DNA of 64,000 bases from Gemmatimonas sp. UBA7669 (GCF_002483225.1 NZ_DLHL01000048.1:1-64000), one strand, 5' to 3'; counted from the first letter of the stretch, positions 25,633 through 36,912 are shown. The notes: generated by a model from the sequence alone, not told the origin. Numbers and translations: made by a program.

Positions 25633-28600
25633 ATGAGCACAGAAGCGGGGACCGGCGTCAAGCGCCGCGATTTCCTCAAGATCCTTGGCGCCACCGGCGC
25701 CACGACGGCCGTGGTGGGCTGCTCCTCCGAAAAGGTGGGCAAGCTCATTCCCTACGTCACCAGTCCCGACAACACCGTGCCGGGCGTGTCGCAGTACTAC
25801 GCGACCACCTGCCGCGAGTGTGCCACGGCCTGCGGTGTGCTGGCCGAGGTGCGTGACGGCCGCCCCATCAAGCTCGAAGGCAATCCCGACTCGGCCGTGA
25901 ACAAGGGCGCCATCTGCGCCACCGGTCTGTCGGCGGTGCAGGGCCTCTACAATCCCGACCGATTCCGCTCGCCCATGGTGCGCGAGGGCGCGGCCCTCAA
26001 GCCCACCACCTGGGACAAGGCCTACGAGCTGCTCGCGCAGAAGCTTGGCGAGGTCAAGTCCAAGGGGCAGGCCGGCAACGTCGTGTTCCTCAACCAGCAC
26101 GAGTCGGGCACCTTCCCGGGCTTCCTCGATCAGTGGCTGTCGGCCAACGGCATGCCGGCCCATCTGTCGCTCGACAGCACGGCGCCGGTGGCCACCATTG
26201 CCGCCAACCAGAAGGCCTACGGTGTGGCCTGGCCTGAGCTCGACTTCGGTGCCGCCAAGCTGGTGGTCAGCTTTGGCGCCGACTTCCTCGACGGCTGGGG
26301 CCAGTCGGTGCCGCAGCAGCTCGGCTGGTCCGATGCGCGTGCCAAGCTCGAAGGCGCGCCGCGTCTCGTGTACATCGGCGCCCGCCGTTCGCTGACGGGC
26401 CTCAACGCCGATCAGTGGATTCCGGCCAAGCCCGGCAGCGAGATGGCCATCTGCAACGCGCTGAACGGCGCGGGCACGGCTGCCGCCGCCGCGGAAGCCT
26501 CCGGTGTGCCGGTCGCAACCATCGAGGCGCTGGCCAAGGCCATCGCCGACGCCGGCAACGGTGTCATGGCCCTGTGCGGTGTCACGGGCGCCGATGCGGT
26601 GGAATGCGCCGTCATGATCGCCGACATCAACAAGAAGGCCGGCGCGGTGGGCACCACCATCAAGCCCGCCAACGCGCACGGTGGCTATGCGGGTCTGGCG
26701 TCCTACGCCGATCTCGCCGCGGCCGTGAAGAACATGGATGCCGGCTCGGTGCCGCTCGCCTTTGTGCGCGGCGCCAACCCGGCCCACACCATTCCCAAGT
26801 CGGCCGGCTTTGCCGCCGCCTTTGCCAAGGTGCCGTTCAAGGTCTCCTTCTCGGCCATGCCCGATGAGACCACGCAGCTCTGCGACCTGGTGCTGCCCGA
26901 CAACCACTGGCTCGAGAGCTGGGGCGACGCGGTCACCGTCAACGGTACGCTCGCGCTGCAGCAGCCCACGCTCGATCCGGTGTTCGACACGCGCAGCACG
27001 GCCGATGTGCTCATCGACCTCGCCAAGAAGGATCAGGCGCTGGCCGCACGCTACAACGTGACCGACTACCGCAGCTGGTACATCAGCAAGTTCCCCGGTG
27101 GCGCGTCGGCGTTCACCGCGGCCCTCGCCAAGGCGCAGACCACGGCCTCGCCGCTGGTTGCCACGTCCAGCCGCACGCTGAGCGCCACGGCGCAGGCGCC
27201 GGCGGCAGGCACGGGCGACTTCTTCGTGCACGTCTTCCCGTCGGCCACGCTCGGTGACGGCGCGGGCGCGAACAAGCCCTGGCTGCAGGAACTGCCTGAC
27301 CCGGTCAGCAAGATCGCGTGGCAGTCGTGGGTGGAAGTGCATCCGCAGACCGCCAAGAAGTTGGGCATCAAGGAAGGGGCGCACCTCACCGTCGAAACGG
27401 CGGCGGGCAAGGTCACCGCGCCAGCCTACATCTACATGGGCGTGCGCCCCGACACCGTGGCCATCGCGCTCGGTCAGGGTCACACGGCCTACGGCCGTTT
27501 CGCGCAGAACATCGGTGTCAATGCCTACGACCTCGTGTCGAGCGGCTGGGACAGCGCCGGTGGCCTCGCGCTCGGCGCCCTCATGGGCAAGGTCACGGTG
27601 GGCAGCGACAACTCGCCGCTGGTCACCACCGAAGGTTCGGCGCGTCAGCACGGTCGTGGCATCGGTCAGGCCATGACGCTCGCCGCGCTGCTCGGTCAGG
27701 AGGCCGAAGAGGAGCACGGCCACCACGACATTCCGGGCCTGCCGTCGCAGGACTTCATGTCGGGCCTCAAGGCGCCGGTCGCGGCCGATGCCCAGGGTGA
27801 GTACGCCAACCCCAAGTCCAAGGACAAGGGGATGTACGACCCGAACCACTCGAGCAAGGCCGAGGCGCGCCGTTGGGCGATGACCATCGACCTTGCGCGC
27901 TGCACGGGCTGCTCGGCCTGCGTCACGGCCTGCTACAGCGAAAACAACATCCCGACGGTGGGTGCGCCCTATCAGGGTCGTGCGCTCAGCCCCACGCAGT
28001 GGGACGAGCGCCCGGGCGCCAACATCATCAAGGGCCGCGAGATGGCCTGGATCCGTCTCGAGCGCTACTACGAAGGCAACGACAACACGGAGAACGAGTT
28101 CTCTCCGGATTTCGACACGCGCTTCGTGCCCATGATGTGCCAGCACTGCGGTAACGCGCCCTGCGAGCCCGTGTGCCCGGTGTACGCCACGTACCACTCG
28201 CCGGACGGCCTCAACGTGCAGGTGTACAACCGCTGCGTCGGCACGCGCTACTGCAGCAACAACTGCCCGTACAAGGTCCGCTACTTCAACTGGTTCGGCT
28301 ACGGTGAGCCGGAGCGTCGCCAGTATGCGTGGCCGGAGCCGATGCACTGGTCGCTCAACCCCGACGTCACTGTGCGTGGCAAGGGCGTCATGGAGAAGTG
28401 CACGTTCTGCGTGCAGCGCATCCGTGAAGCCGAGCATCGCGCGAAGGCCGAAGGCCGCGAAGTGGGTGCCGATGAGTTCACGACGGCCTGCGCGCAGGCC
28501 TGCCCGTCCCGCGCCATCGTGTTCGGCGACGCGGCCGATGAAAACTGGACCGTAGCGAAGCTCGCGTATGACCGCCGCGCGTACCACGTGTTCGAAGAAC

Positions 28601-28674
28601 TGAACGCGTACACCGCCGTGGTCTATCTCAAGAAGGTCAACTATCCGGCGCCGGCTGCACCGGCGCAGGTCTGA
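25633..28674 (+). CDS. actB: Alternative complex III, iron-sulfur subunit ActB
   Basis: A 1013-residue protein that fuses a molybdopterin-oxidoreductase-like domain (about 50-700) to a ferredoxin-like domain (about 740-1000). The N-terminus has a twin-arginine signal (KRRDFLKILGATG) and the cysteine GCSSEK that fits a lipid anchor. The C-terminal domain carries four cysteine groups (from Cys757, CTGCSACVTACY; Cys836, CQHCGNAPCEPVCP; Cys868, CVGTRYCSNNCPY; Cys923, CTFC...) for iron-sulfur clusters. The N-terminal half also keeps a full Cys60-x2-Cys63-x3-Cys67-x27-Cys95 set. In characterised ActB proteins the first domain binds no molybdenum cofactor. It starts 22 bases after actA. Confidence 0.95.
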   Translation: MSTEAGTGVKRRDFLKILGATGATTAVVGCSSEKVGKLIPYVTSPDNTVPGVSQYYATTCRECATACGVLAEVRDGRPIKLEGNPDSAVNKGAICATGLSAVQGLYNPDRFRSPMVREGAALKPTTWDKAYELLAQKLGEVKSKGQAGNVVFLNQHESGTFPGFLDQWLSANGMPAHLSLDSTAPVATIAANQKAYGVAWPELDFGAAKLVVSFGADFLDGWGQSVPQQLGWSDARAKLEGAPRLVYIGARRSLTGLNADQWIPAKPGSEMAICNALNGAGTAAAAAEASGVPVATIEALAKAIADAGNGVMALCGVTGADAVECAVMIADINKKAGAVGTTIKPANAHGGYAGLASYADLAAAVKNMDAGSVPLAFVRGANPAHTIPKSAGFAAAFAKVPFKVSFSAMPDETTQLCDLVLPDNHWLESWGDAVTVNGTLALQQPTLDPVFDTRSTADVLIDLAKKDQALAARYNVTDYRSWYISKFPGGASAFTAALAKAQTTASPLVATSSRTLSATAQAPAAGTGDFFVHVFPSATLGDGAGANKPWLQELPDPVSKIAWQSWVEVHPQTAKKLGIKEGAHLTVETAAGKVTAPAYIYMGVRPDTVAIALGQGHTAYGRFAQNIGVNAYDLVSSGWDSAGGLALGALMGKVTVGSDNSPLVTTEGSARQHGRGIGQAMTLAALLGQEAEEEHGHHDIPGLPSQDFMSGLKAPVAADAQGEYANPKSKDKGMYDPNHSSKAEARRWAMTIDLARCTGCSACVTACYSENNIPTVGAPYQGRALSPTQWDERPGANIIKGREMAWIRLERYYEGNDNTENEFSPDFDTRFVPMMCQHCGNAPCEPVCPVYATYHSPDGLNVQVYNRCVGTRYCSNNCPYKVRYFNWFGYGEPERRQYAWPEPMHWSLNPDVTVRGKGVMEKCTFCVQRIREAEHRAKAEGREVGADEFTTACAQACPSRAIVFGDAADENWTVAKLAYDRRAYHVFEELNAYTAVVYLKKVNYPAPAAPAQV

Positions 28675-28685
28675 GGGAAGCGCGC

Positions 28686-30088
<1,403 letters not shown>

Positions 30089-30089
<1 letters not shown>

Positions 30090-30589
30090 TGCAGGGCGTG
30101 CTTGGAGTCTTCCATCACCTCGATACCACCGTCTCGGCCATCGAGGAACTCAAGAAGAAGCGCCTGGGCGATGTGACGGTGTACTCGCCCACCATCCGGC
30201 ATGAGCTGGATGACGCCATCGCGGGTCCCAACAGCGTGGTGCGGCGCTTCACGCTCATCGGTGGTCTGCTCGGCGTGAGCTTCGGCTACTGGATCGCCAT
30301 TTGGTCGTCGGACTACTGGCCGCTCGTCACGGGCGGCAAGGCCATCGCGTCGTGGATTCCCTACACCATCATCGGTTTCGAAGTCATGGTGTTGGTCGGT
30401 GCGCTGTCCACGGTGGCCGGCATGTTCATCAACTCGCGCATTCCCCGCCTGACCACCACGGTCGGCTACGACGATCGCTTCTCCGCGGGCCACTTCGGTG
30501 TGTTCGTGGCCTGTGACGCCGCCAAGGCGTCGGCAGCCGAAGAACTCCTGCGCCATGCCGGCGCCGAGGAGGTGCGGCGTGAAGCGTGA
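30089..30589 (+). CDS. actD: Alternative complex III subunit ActD (DUF3341)
   Basis: A 166-residue membrane subunit of alternative complex III with the DUF3341 layout: a short soluble N-terminus (GVFHHLDTTVSAIEELKKKRLGDVTVYSPTIRHEL), two membrane helices (about residues 53-73 and 92-113) and a C-terminal tail with DDRFSAGHFGVFVAC. In solved complexes ActD has no cofactor and packs between the two NrfD-like subunits. The start overlaps the actC stop (TGATG) and the stop lies 11 bases inside actE. Confidence 0.9.
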
Positions 30590-31385
30590 GCCCCTTTCCC
30601 TTCAGGTTCCTTCCGTGAAGCGTGCGTTGCGCTCGTCGGTGGCCCTGGTGCTCCCGCTGTCCTTCGGCGCGTGCTCCTGGTTCACTGACTTCAAGGACCA
30701 GCCCCGCATCGAGCCCTGGGAGTCGCCGTCGCAGAATCCGGCCGACTCGCTCACGCCGCCGCGTGGACAGCCGCAGTTCAGCGTGCCGGTGCAGGGCACC
30801 GCGGTGTCGGCCTTCCAGGTGTCGTACAAGGCGCTGCCGGATTCCATGGCCTCGCTGTCGAACCCGACGCCGGTGTCCCCGGCCTCGCTGGCCAACGGTC
30901 GCCTGAACTACCAGATCAACTGTTCGGTGTGCCACGGTCTGGCGGGTGACGGCAACGGTGGTCTCAAGAAGGTGAACCCGGCCTATGGCTACAGCCCCTC
31001 GCTCCTCACGGAGTCGGCCAAGGGTCGCTCGGACGGTTACCTGTACGGCATCATCCGCAACGGTCGCGGTGCCATGCCCAACTACAACCGCATCGAAGAG
31101 CAGGATCGCTGGGACGTGGTGAACTACGTGCGCGCGCTGCAGGCGGGCTCGGCGGACACCACGCTGGCGGGCTACCCGGGACAGAACGGCACCACGGTGC
31201 CCGGTCCGTCTCTCACGGCCCCCACGCGCCCGGCGCCGTTCGTCAAGCCCACGCAGACGCCCACCCCGGGGTCGCCCAACGTCAACGCGGCCACGTTCAA
31301 GGGCAACAACGAACACGACACCATGCGGAAGTTGCACGTCGGTCCGCCGGCGGCCCACGGTGAGGCCAAGGAGAAGCACGAGTGA
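30579..31385 (+). CDS. actE: Alternative complex III, monohaem cytochrome c lipoprotein ActE
   Basis: A 268-residue lipoprotein cytochrome c. The signal ends at a lipobox (LSFGAC, Cys32 from the GTG at 30579). One haem site is present: Cys115-x2-Cys118-His119 (CSVCHG), and Met166 in GAMPNY is the likely distal ligand. ActE receives electrons from the ActA/ActB branch and delivers them to an oxidase or soluble carrier. Two GTG starts are possible: 30579, with GAGGAGG directly upstream and an overlap with actD, and 30615, which gives a more usual signal length; the first was chosen for its ribosome binding site. Pro/Thr-rich segments flank the C-terminal part. Confidence 0.92.
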   Translation: MKREPLSLQVPSVKRALRSSVALVLPLSFGACSWFTDFKDQPRIEPWESPSQNPADSLTPPRGQPQFSVPVQGTAVSAFQVSYKALPDSMASLSNPTPVSPASLANGRLNYQINCSVCHGLAGDGNGGLKKVNPAYGYSPSLLTESAKGRSDGYLYGIIRNGRGAMPNYNRIEEQDRWDVVNYVRALQAGSADTTLAGYPGQNGTTVPGPSLTAPTRPAPFVKPTQTPTPGSPNVNAATFKGNNEHDTMRKLHVGPPAAHGEAKEKHE

Positions 31386-32713
31386 GCCAGCACTATCACT
31401 ACCCGACGCGGGAAGAGTTCGCCCGTCGCCTCTCCGGCAAGTCCGTTCCGGGCTCGCTGAAGACCGCGGCGCTGGCTGCCACCCTGCTCGGCGTGGCCGT
31501 GTTCGCCTACGGGCTCTTCACGCACGCCGATCGCGCCTGGCAGGCGGTGCATTTCAACTGGCTGTACTTCGCGGTCATCTCCACCGCTGGGACGGCGTTC
31601 GCTGCGGTGCAGCGCATCGTGACGGCGCGCTGGTCGCGCCCCATCGTGCGCTTCGCCGAGGGCTTCTACGCTTTCGTGCCGGTGGCCTTCGTCATCTTGC
31701 TGGCCATTCTGTTCTTCAGCGGCGAACACATCTTCACCTTCCGCGGCCGTGAGGCCGTGTCGATTGCCGAGAAGGCGGCCTACCTCGACAACACGTACTT
31801 CGTGCTGCGCGGTGTGCTGTTCTTCGGCGCCATCACGGTGCTGCAGGGCCTGTTCGTGTGGAACTCGGTCAAGATGGATGTGGCCGTGCTCCCCGAGTCG
31901 GGCGCGTCGTGGGCGGCGGGTCTGCGGGCCAAGATGCGTGCGGCCTGGAGCGGTGACGAGCGTCGCGAGCTGCACACGCAGCACAGCACGCAGGGCAAGC
32001 TGGGCGTGGCGGTCTGCATCGCCTTCGTGGTGGGCTGGTGCTTCATGGCGTGGGACTACTCCATGACCATCTCGCTGCACTTCCAGCAGACCATGTACGC
32101 GTGGATCGTGTTCATGACCGGCTGGGTCAACATGATCATGCTGCTCTCGCTGCTGACCATGTGGTGGCGCAACCACCTCGAGGCCAAGGACATCGTCACG
32201 ATGGACCAGCTGTGGGACCTCGGCAAGCTGGCCTTCGCCTTCACGGCCTTCGTGGGCTACATCAGCTTCTCGCAGTACCTGGTCATCTGGTACGGCAACA
32301 TGCCGGAAGAGACACACTTCTACCGTCTGCGTCTGTCGGGCGTGTGGAAGACCTTCACGACGCTGATTCCGATCTTCGGCTTCGTGCTGCCGTTCTTCGG
32401 CCTGATCTCCAAGGCCGCCAAGATGTACCTGCCCACGTTCGTGCTCTTCGCGGTGTGCAGCCTCATCGGTGTGTATCTGCACCGCTACATCGAGATCTAC
32501 CCCAGCATCTACGGCGAGGCCACGTCGCTGCCGTACGGTCTGCAGGAGATCGGCACGACGATCGGCTTCATCGGCCTCTGGGCGTTCACGTACTTCAAGT
32601 TCATGGATGCCTTCCCCGTCATGCGCGTGTTCATGATGACCACGCCGTTCAAGGACGAGGTGCAGGTGCCGGTGGATGTGAAGACCATGGAACCGCTGCC
32701 CGCGCACGAGTAA
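31382..32713 (+). CDS. actF: Alternative complex III, membrane subunit ActF
   Basis: A 443-residue NrfD-like membrane protein, the second large membrane subunit of alternative complex III, with about ten hydrophobic segments. Visible sections include YFAVISTAGTAFAAVQRIVTARWSRPIVRFAEGF, CFMAWDYSMTISLHFQQTMYAWIVFMTGWVN and QYLVIWYGNMPEETHFYRLR, the last close to the conserved acidic residues on the proton path. The GTG start overlaps the actE stop (GTGA). A perfect 15-base hairpin follows the stop. No cytochrome oxidase genes lie within the window behind it, in contrast to organisms where a caa3 oxidase is adjacent. Confidence 0.95.
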   Translation: MSQHYHYPTREEFARRLSGKSVPGSLKTAALAATLLGVAVFAYGLFTHADRAWQAVHFNWLYFAVISTAGTAFAAVQRIVTARWSRPIVRFAEGFYAFVPVAFVILLAILFFSGEHIFTFRGREAVSIAEKAAYLDNTYFVLRGVLFFGAITVLQGLFVWNSVKMDVAVLPESGASWAAGLRAKMRAAWSGDERRELHTQHSTQGKLGVAVCIAFVVGWCFMAWDYSMTISLHFQQTMYAWIVFMTGWVNMIMLLSLLTMWWRNHLEAKDIVTMDQLWDLGKLAFAFTAFVGYISFSQYLVIWYGNMPEETHFYRLRLSGVWKTFTTLIPIFGFVLPFFGLISKAAKMYLPTFVLFAVCSLIGVYLHRYIEIYPSIYGEATSLPYGLQEIGTTIGFIGLWAFTYFKFMDAFPVMRVFMMTTPFKDEVQVPVDVKTMEPLPAHE

Positions 32714-32735
32714 GCGCGAGGGCGACAGTAGCAAG

Positions 32736-32770
32736 ACGGGCGGGAAGATCATCGCGATCTTCCCGCCCGT
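32736..32770 (+). terminator. Strong terminator of the act operon
   Basis: A perfect 15-base inverted repeat (32736-32750 and 32756-32770; ACGGGCGGGAAGATC paired with its complement) around a five-base loop, followed by TGTGTTT. It lies 22 bases after the actF stop and also just beyond the stop of the convergent gene at 32797, so it can end transcription from both sides. Confidence 0.85.
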
Positions 32771-32796
32771 TGTGTTTCGAGCCTTCGTTGCGCGGT

Positions 32797-33597
32797 CTAC
32801 TTGGTCCAGATCGCAATCACACCGCAGCTGCCGTTGCCCGTCAACCACTGCTGCGGCGCGTTGGCGGTGGTGGTGTACACCTCGACCCCCTTGATGTCGC
32901 GCGCATTGAGTGAGTTGAGATCGAAAAGTCCTTCGCCGGAATCTCCGCGGTACACCACCAGGCCATTCAGGACGACGGTGGCGTAGCACATGCCCTTGCC
33001 CGGATTGGCTCCACGCTGCTTGTCGTCTTCCCGAATCTTTCGATCCATCAGAATGGTTTCTGCGCCACGGCGACTGCCGAACCAGGCTTCGTTGAGGCGA
33101 CCGCGCACGATGTCCACTCCGGGTATGCCGGCCACTACATCGGCCACCGGCCGCCCGTCGTTCTTCGCAAAGTCGTCGGCGGTGAGATAGCGCCCCAACT
33201 TGAGCTGGCGCCGCTTTTCGAAGTCCGCGAACTGGGTCTCCATCGGATTCGCCGTCACGTCCACCTTGGCCAGTTCATTGACGGTGGGCTGCAGCGTGAG
33301 CTCGTACTCGGGGCCTTCGCCGGCAAACACCGACGTCATGGAGCTGAAAGATCGGAAGCCCAGGCGTCGCGCGGCGATCAGGTAGCGTCCGGGCGCCAGG
33401 CTGTCGAGGCGAAACATGCCGGCAGAATCGGTGAGGGTGCGGCGGGAGAGCGCCGCGATGCTTACCTCCACGCCGGACAGGGGCCGCTTGTCCGGCGTCA
33501 TCACTCGGCCAGAGAGACTGGCCTGTGCGGACAGCAGACCGGGGAGCAGGAGTGAGGCCGGAAGCAGCCAACGTCCAACAGGAGTTATCGCGGTCAT
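32797..33597 (-). CDS. Carboxypeptidase-like regulatory domain plus TonB plug-like protein
   Basis: A 266-residue exported protein. The signal peptide is LLPASLLLPGLLSAQA. Residues 28-105 form a carboxypeptidase regulatory-like beta-sandwich (SLSGRVMTPDKRPLSGVEVSIAAL, GMFRLDSLAPGRYLIAARRLGF). Residues 120-266 resemble the plug part of TonB-dependent receptors (FAKNDGRPVADVVAGIPGVDIV, then DIKGVEVYTTTANAPQQW). The beta-barrel of a full receptor is missing: the protein ends about 20 residues after the plug-like part. Such short proteins are frequent in Gemmatimonadota. The function is unknown; it could be a remnant receptor or a stand-alone outer-membrane factor. It is divergent from the outer-membrane protein gene at 33717. 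Confidence 0.75.
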   Translation of the reverse strand: MTAITPVGRWLLPASLLLPGLLSAQASLSGRVMTPDKRPLSGVEVSIAALSRRTLTDSAGMFRLDSLAPGRYLIAARRLGFRSFSSMTSVFAGEGPEYELTLQPTVNELAKVDVTANPMETQFADFEKRRQLKLGRYLTADDFAKNDGRPVADVVAGIPGVDIVRGRLNEAWFGSRRGAETILMDRKIREDDKQRGANPGKGMCYATVVLNGLVVYRGDSGEGLFDLNSLNARDIKGVEVYTTTANAPQQWLTGNGSCGVIAIWTK

Positions 33598-33716
33598 GGC
33601 GAGGCTCGTCGAGAAAGGGGTCCTTCATCAATCTGTGCGCTCGGGACGAATCGTGGAGTACAACCGGGACCTATGTGGGGGCTCACGGCGTCATCCGTGG
33701 GGTACGGTTCACGAAC

Positions 33717-34523
33717 ATGCCTATGCGCCGCTCTTTCCTGACCACACCGTCCGCGCTCCTGCTTGGCTTGTCCCTGTCGTTGAGCCATGCGGCGGGCGCC
33801 CAATCGGCGCCGTCCACCTGGCGTCGCAGTGTCGAGGCCAGCGGGACGGTCCTCTATGGCGCGGCCAGCCAGCGCGTGCTCAACGGCCTCATGTCGCTGT
33901 CCAGCGAAACGGCAGCACGACAGCTTCGCGCCGACCTGCAAACCGGATACGGCGACGCCATTGATCTCGTGACCGGTGAGCGCCGAGTCATTGTGCGCAA
34001 CACACGCGGGACCTTTGGCCTCGATCTCACGCCGCGCGCCACCTGGAGTCCATTTGCGTTTGGGCTGGCCGAGACCAGTCTGCAGCAGCGCCTCGCCTCC
34101 CGTGTGTCCGCTGGTGCGGGCGCAAAGTTCACGGCATGGCGGCCCGACTCGGTGCGAGGCGGCTTTCAGGAGGATGCCAGTCTCAGTCTGGCGCTGCTCA
34201 GTGAGCAGACGCGCGGACTGCGCCTCAATGACACCACACCGGTTGCCGGAAGCGGCACACGCCATCGCTGGTCGGTGCGCCTGCGTTATCGCACACGGCT
34301 AGGCGAGGCGCTGCGCTTCAGTCATCTGACGCTGTATCAGCCCACCATCGATCGCGCTGCGCGGTACACCATGGAGAGCACCAGCACGCTCGCTGTCCCG
34401 CTGCGCTCCGCCCTGGAGCTCACCGTGACGCACCGCGAACGCCTCGACAGCGAAGCGCGCGATCGCGGCGCGCTCAGCAACCGCGATGGACAACTGCTGT
34501 TCGGTGTGCGCGCCACGTTCTGA
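33717..34523 (+). CDS. Predicted outer-membrane protein, DUF481-like
   Basis: A 268-residue exported protein. The signal peptide LTTPSALLLGLSLSLSHAAGAQ is followed by alternating short strands typical of an outer-membrane beta-barrel and the terminal sequence LLFGVRATF with a C-terminal phenylalanine. The pattern and length fit the DUF481 group of salt-stress-linked outer-membrane proteins, though the match is by pattern only. The start is the ATG at 33717 or another ATG at 33723. It ends 7 bases before the end of the convergent ppsA gene. Confidence 0.65.
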   Translation: MPMRRSFLTTPSALLLGLSLSLSHAAGAQSAPSTWRRSVEASGTVLYGAASQRVLNGLMSLSSETAARQLRADLQTGYGDAIDLVTGERRVIVRNTRGTFGLDLTPRATWSPFAFGLAETSLQQRLASRVSAGAGAKFTAWRPDSVRGGFQEDASLSLALLSEQTRGLRLNDTTPVAGSGTRHRWSVRLRYRTRLGEALRFSHLTLYQPTIDRAARYTMESTSTLAVPLRSALELTVTHRERLDSEARDRGALSNRDGQLLFGVRATF

Positions 34524-34530
34524 CACCGTG

Positions 34531-36912
34531 CTACGTGCCGTCTCTGCGTCGCGCCTCGAGTTCCGCAACGCGCATCAGCACCGGCACGACGCTGTCGGGG
34601 TTGAGTGAGATCGAGTCAATGCCGGCCTCCACGAGGAACTCCGCGAAGTCGGGGTGATCACTGGGGGCCTGTCCGCAGATGCCCACCTTGCAGCCCACCG
34701 CGTGCGCGTCGACAATGAGACGTTCGATGGAGCGCTGCACGGCCGGGTTGCGCTCGTCGAACAGCGACGCCAGCAAGGCATTGTCGCGGTCCACGCCCAG
34801 TGTGAGCTGCGTGAGGTCGTTGCTGCCAATGCTGAAGCCGTCAAAGCGGGCACCAAACTCACGCGCCAGCAGCACGTTGCTCGGGATCTCCGCCATCACG
34901 TACACCGCAAGTCCGTGCTCGGCGCGTACGAGTCCCTGACCCTGCATTTCGTTCAGCACACGATCGGCTTCCTCGAGGGTGCGGCAGAACGGGATCATCA
35001 CCACCACGTTGCCGAGTCCGATCTGCTCACGCACACGGCGAACGGCGCGGCACTCGAGGGCGAACCCCTCCCGGTATCGCGGATCATAGTAGCGCGACGC
35101 TCCGCGAAAGCCGATCATCGGATTCTCTTCGTGCGGTTCGAACGCCGCGCCACCCAGCAGCCCGGCGTACTCGTTGGTCTTGAAGTCGCTGAAGCGCACG
35201 ATGACCGGATGAGGCCATTGCGACGCGGCGATCTGCGCAATGCCCGACGCAAGGCGGTCCACGAAGAAATCGGCCGGGGAGGCGTGGCCGGCCGTCAGCC
35301 GCGCAATGGCGTCGCGTTCGCTCTCGGGGACACGCGCCGGATGCAGCAGCGCCATGGGATGCGCGCGGCACATGTGCTCGATCACGAACTCCAGTCGGGC
35401 AAGCCCGATGCCACGCACCGGCAGACGCCACCAGCGCATTGCCATGGCCGGGTCGGCCACATTCAGCATGATGGCCGTGCGCGTCTCGGGCAGATTGCTG
35501 AGATCGAGCGAATCCTCGCGGTAGGGCAGGGCGCCGTCATACACCGTGCCCGTCGGCCCCTCGGCGCAGCTCACCGTAACCAGCCGCCCGTTGAGCAGCG
35601 CCGTCGCCCCCGTTGCGCCCACGATGGCGGCAATGCCCAACTCGCGGCTCACGATGGCGGCGTGACTGGTGCGTCCACCGGTGTCGGTCACGATGGCCGA
35701 TGCCCGCTTCATCACCGGCACCCAGTCGGGGTCGGTTTGTCGCGCCACCAGAATGGCGCCGTCTTCAAACACATGCGCCTCATGCATGCCCGAGAGCACG
35801 ATGGCGCGCCCGCTCGCAATGCGATTGCCCACCGCGACGCCGGAAACCAGCACCGGACCAGATCCTTCAAGTGTGAAGGAACTCACGGCGCCCGCCGTCT
35901 CGCGCGCACGAACCGTTTCCGGCCGCGCCTGCACGATGTACATCGCGCCCGTGCCGCCATCCCTGGCCCATTCGATATCCATGGGTCGTCCGTAGTGCTC
36001 GGCAATGCGTGCACACCAGCGCGCGAGCTGCAGCACCTCTTCCTCGCCCAGACAGCGACGCAGTCTTTCCTCGACGGTGGTCTCCACCACCTGCGGCGTG
36101 CCCTCGTCATCGAGCACCATCTTGATCTGCTTGAGGCCGGTCTGCGCGTCGAGTACGGGGATGTATCCGGGGCTCGCAAGCAGCGGCGTGAACACCCGCC
36201 ACTCATCGGGGTTGACCGAGCCCTTCACCACGGGCTCGCCCAAACCGAAGGCCCCCGTGATCATGATGACATGCGGGAAGCCGGTCTCGGTGTCGAGCGT
36301 GAACGCCACCCCGGCCGCGCCGATGTCGCTGCGCACCATGTGCTGCACGCCCACCGACAGGGCCACGCTCTCATGGGCAATACCGTGGTGCGCGCGATAG
36401 GCAATGGCGCGGTCGGTGTAGAGCGAGGCAAAGCAGCGGGGCACGGCCTCGAGCAGCGCGGCCTCCCCCTGCACATTGAGAAACGACTCCTGCTGCCCGG
36501 CAAAACTGGCGTCGGGCAGGTCTTCCGCCGTGGCTGAACTCCGCACGGCCACCGGCGGCGCGGCGAGCTCGAGACGGCGGGACAGCGCCGCGTATTCGCC
36601 GAGCACGACCTCCGTGACGTCCCGCGGCAGGCCACCCCGCAGCATGGCGGTGCGAATGGCCTCCCCCACTTCGGCCAACGGTGTGCCGGTGTTCAGGCGT
36701 GCGATCTCGCGGGCCAGCACCTCGTCCAGCGCGTTATGCGCGAGGAAACGCCGGTAGGCCGACGTGGTGAGCGCGAAGCCGTCAGGGACCGCGATGCCCA
36801 ATGGCACGAGGTGTTGTCGCATTTCGCCGAGCGAGGCGTTCTTTCCGCCGACCTCGGCCAGGTCCTCCCGGCCAAAGGCGTCGAGCCGGTCCGCCAGTCG
36901 TGGCTGAAGCAT
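34531..36912 (-). CDS. ppsA: Phosphoenolpyruvate synthase
   Basis: A 793-residue enzyme that makes phosphoenolpyruvate from pyruvate and ATP through a phosphohistidine. Domains in order: ATP-grasp nucleotide-binding domain (about 10-330, with VAVRSSATAEDLPDASFAGQQESFLNV), the swivelling phosphohistidine domain (about 370-460, catalytic His417 in DTGGRTSHAAIVSRELG) and the PEP/pyruvate barrel (about 480-790, with the proton-donor cysteine in VGICGQAPSDHP). Length matches PpsA, not the longer pyruvate phosphate dikinase. The gene feeds gluconeogenesis. Its start at MLQPRL is the first ATG of the frame. Confidence 0.95.
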   Translation of the reverse strand: MLQPRLADRLDAFGREDLAEVGGKNASLGEMRQHLVPLGIAVPDGFALTTSAYRRFLAHNALDEVLAREIARLNTGTPLAEVGEAIRTAMLRGGLPRDVTEVVLGEYAALSRRLELAAPPVAVRSSATAEDLPDASFAGQQESFLNVQGEAALLEAVPRCFASLYTDRAIAYRAHHGIAHESVALSVGVQHMVRSDIGAAGVAFTLDTETGFPHVIMITGAFGLGEPVVKGSVNPDEWRVFTPLLASPGYIPVLDAQTGLKQIKMVLDDEGTPQVVETTVEERLRRCLGEEEVLQLARWCARIAEHYGRPMDIEWARDGGTGAMYIVQARPETVRARETAGAVSSFTLEGSGPVLVSGVAVGNRIASGRAIVLSGMHEAHVFEDGAILVARQTDPDWVPVMKRASAIVTDTGGRTSHAAIVSRELGIAAIVGATGATALLNGRLVTVSCAEGPTGTVYDGALPYREDSLDLSNLPETRTAIMLNVADPAMAMRWWRLPVRGIGLARLEFVIEHMCRAHPMALLHPARVPESERDAIARLTAGHASPADFFVDRLASGIAQIAASQWPHPVIVRFSDFKTNEYAGLLGGAAFEPHEENPMIGFRGASRYYDPRYREGFALECRAVRRVREQIGLGNVVVMIPFCRTLEEADRVLNEMQGQGLVRAEHGLAVYVMAEIPSNVLLAREFGARFDGFSIGSNDLTQLTLGVDRDNALLASLFDERNPAVQRSIERLIVDAHAVGCKVGICGQAPSDHPDFAEFLVEAGIDSISLNPDSVVPVLMRVAELEARRRDGT

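Noticed and set aside
34654..36537. Plus-strand open frame opposite ppsA
   Set aside because: Shadow of the PEP synthase gene; no recognisable protein sequence.
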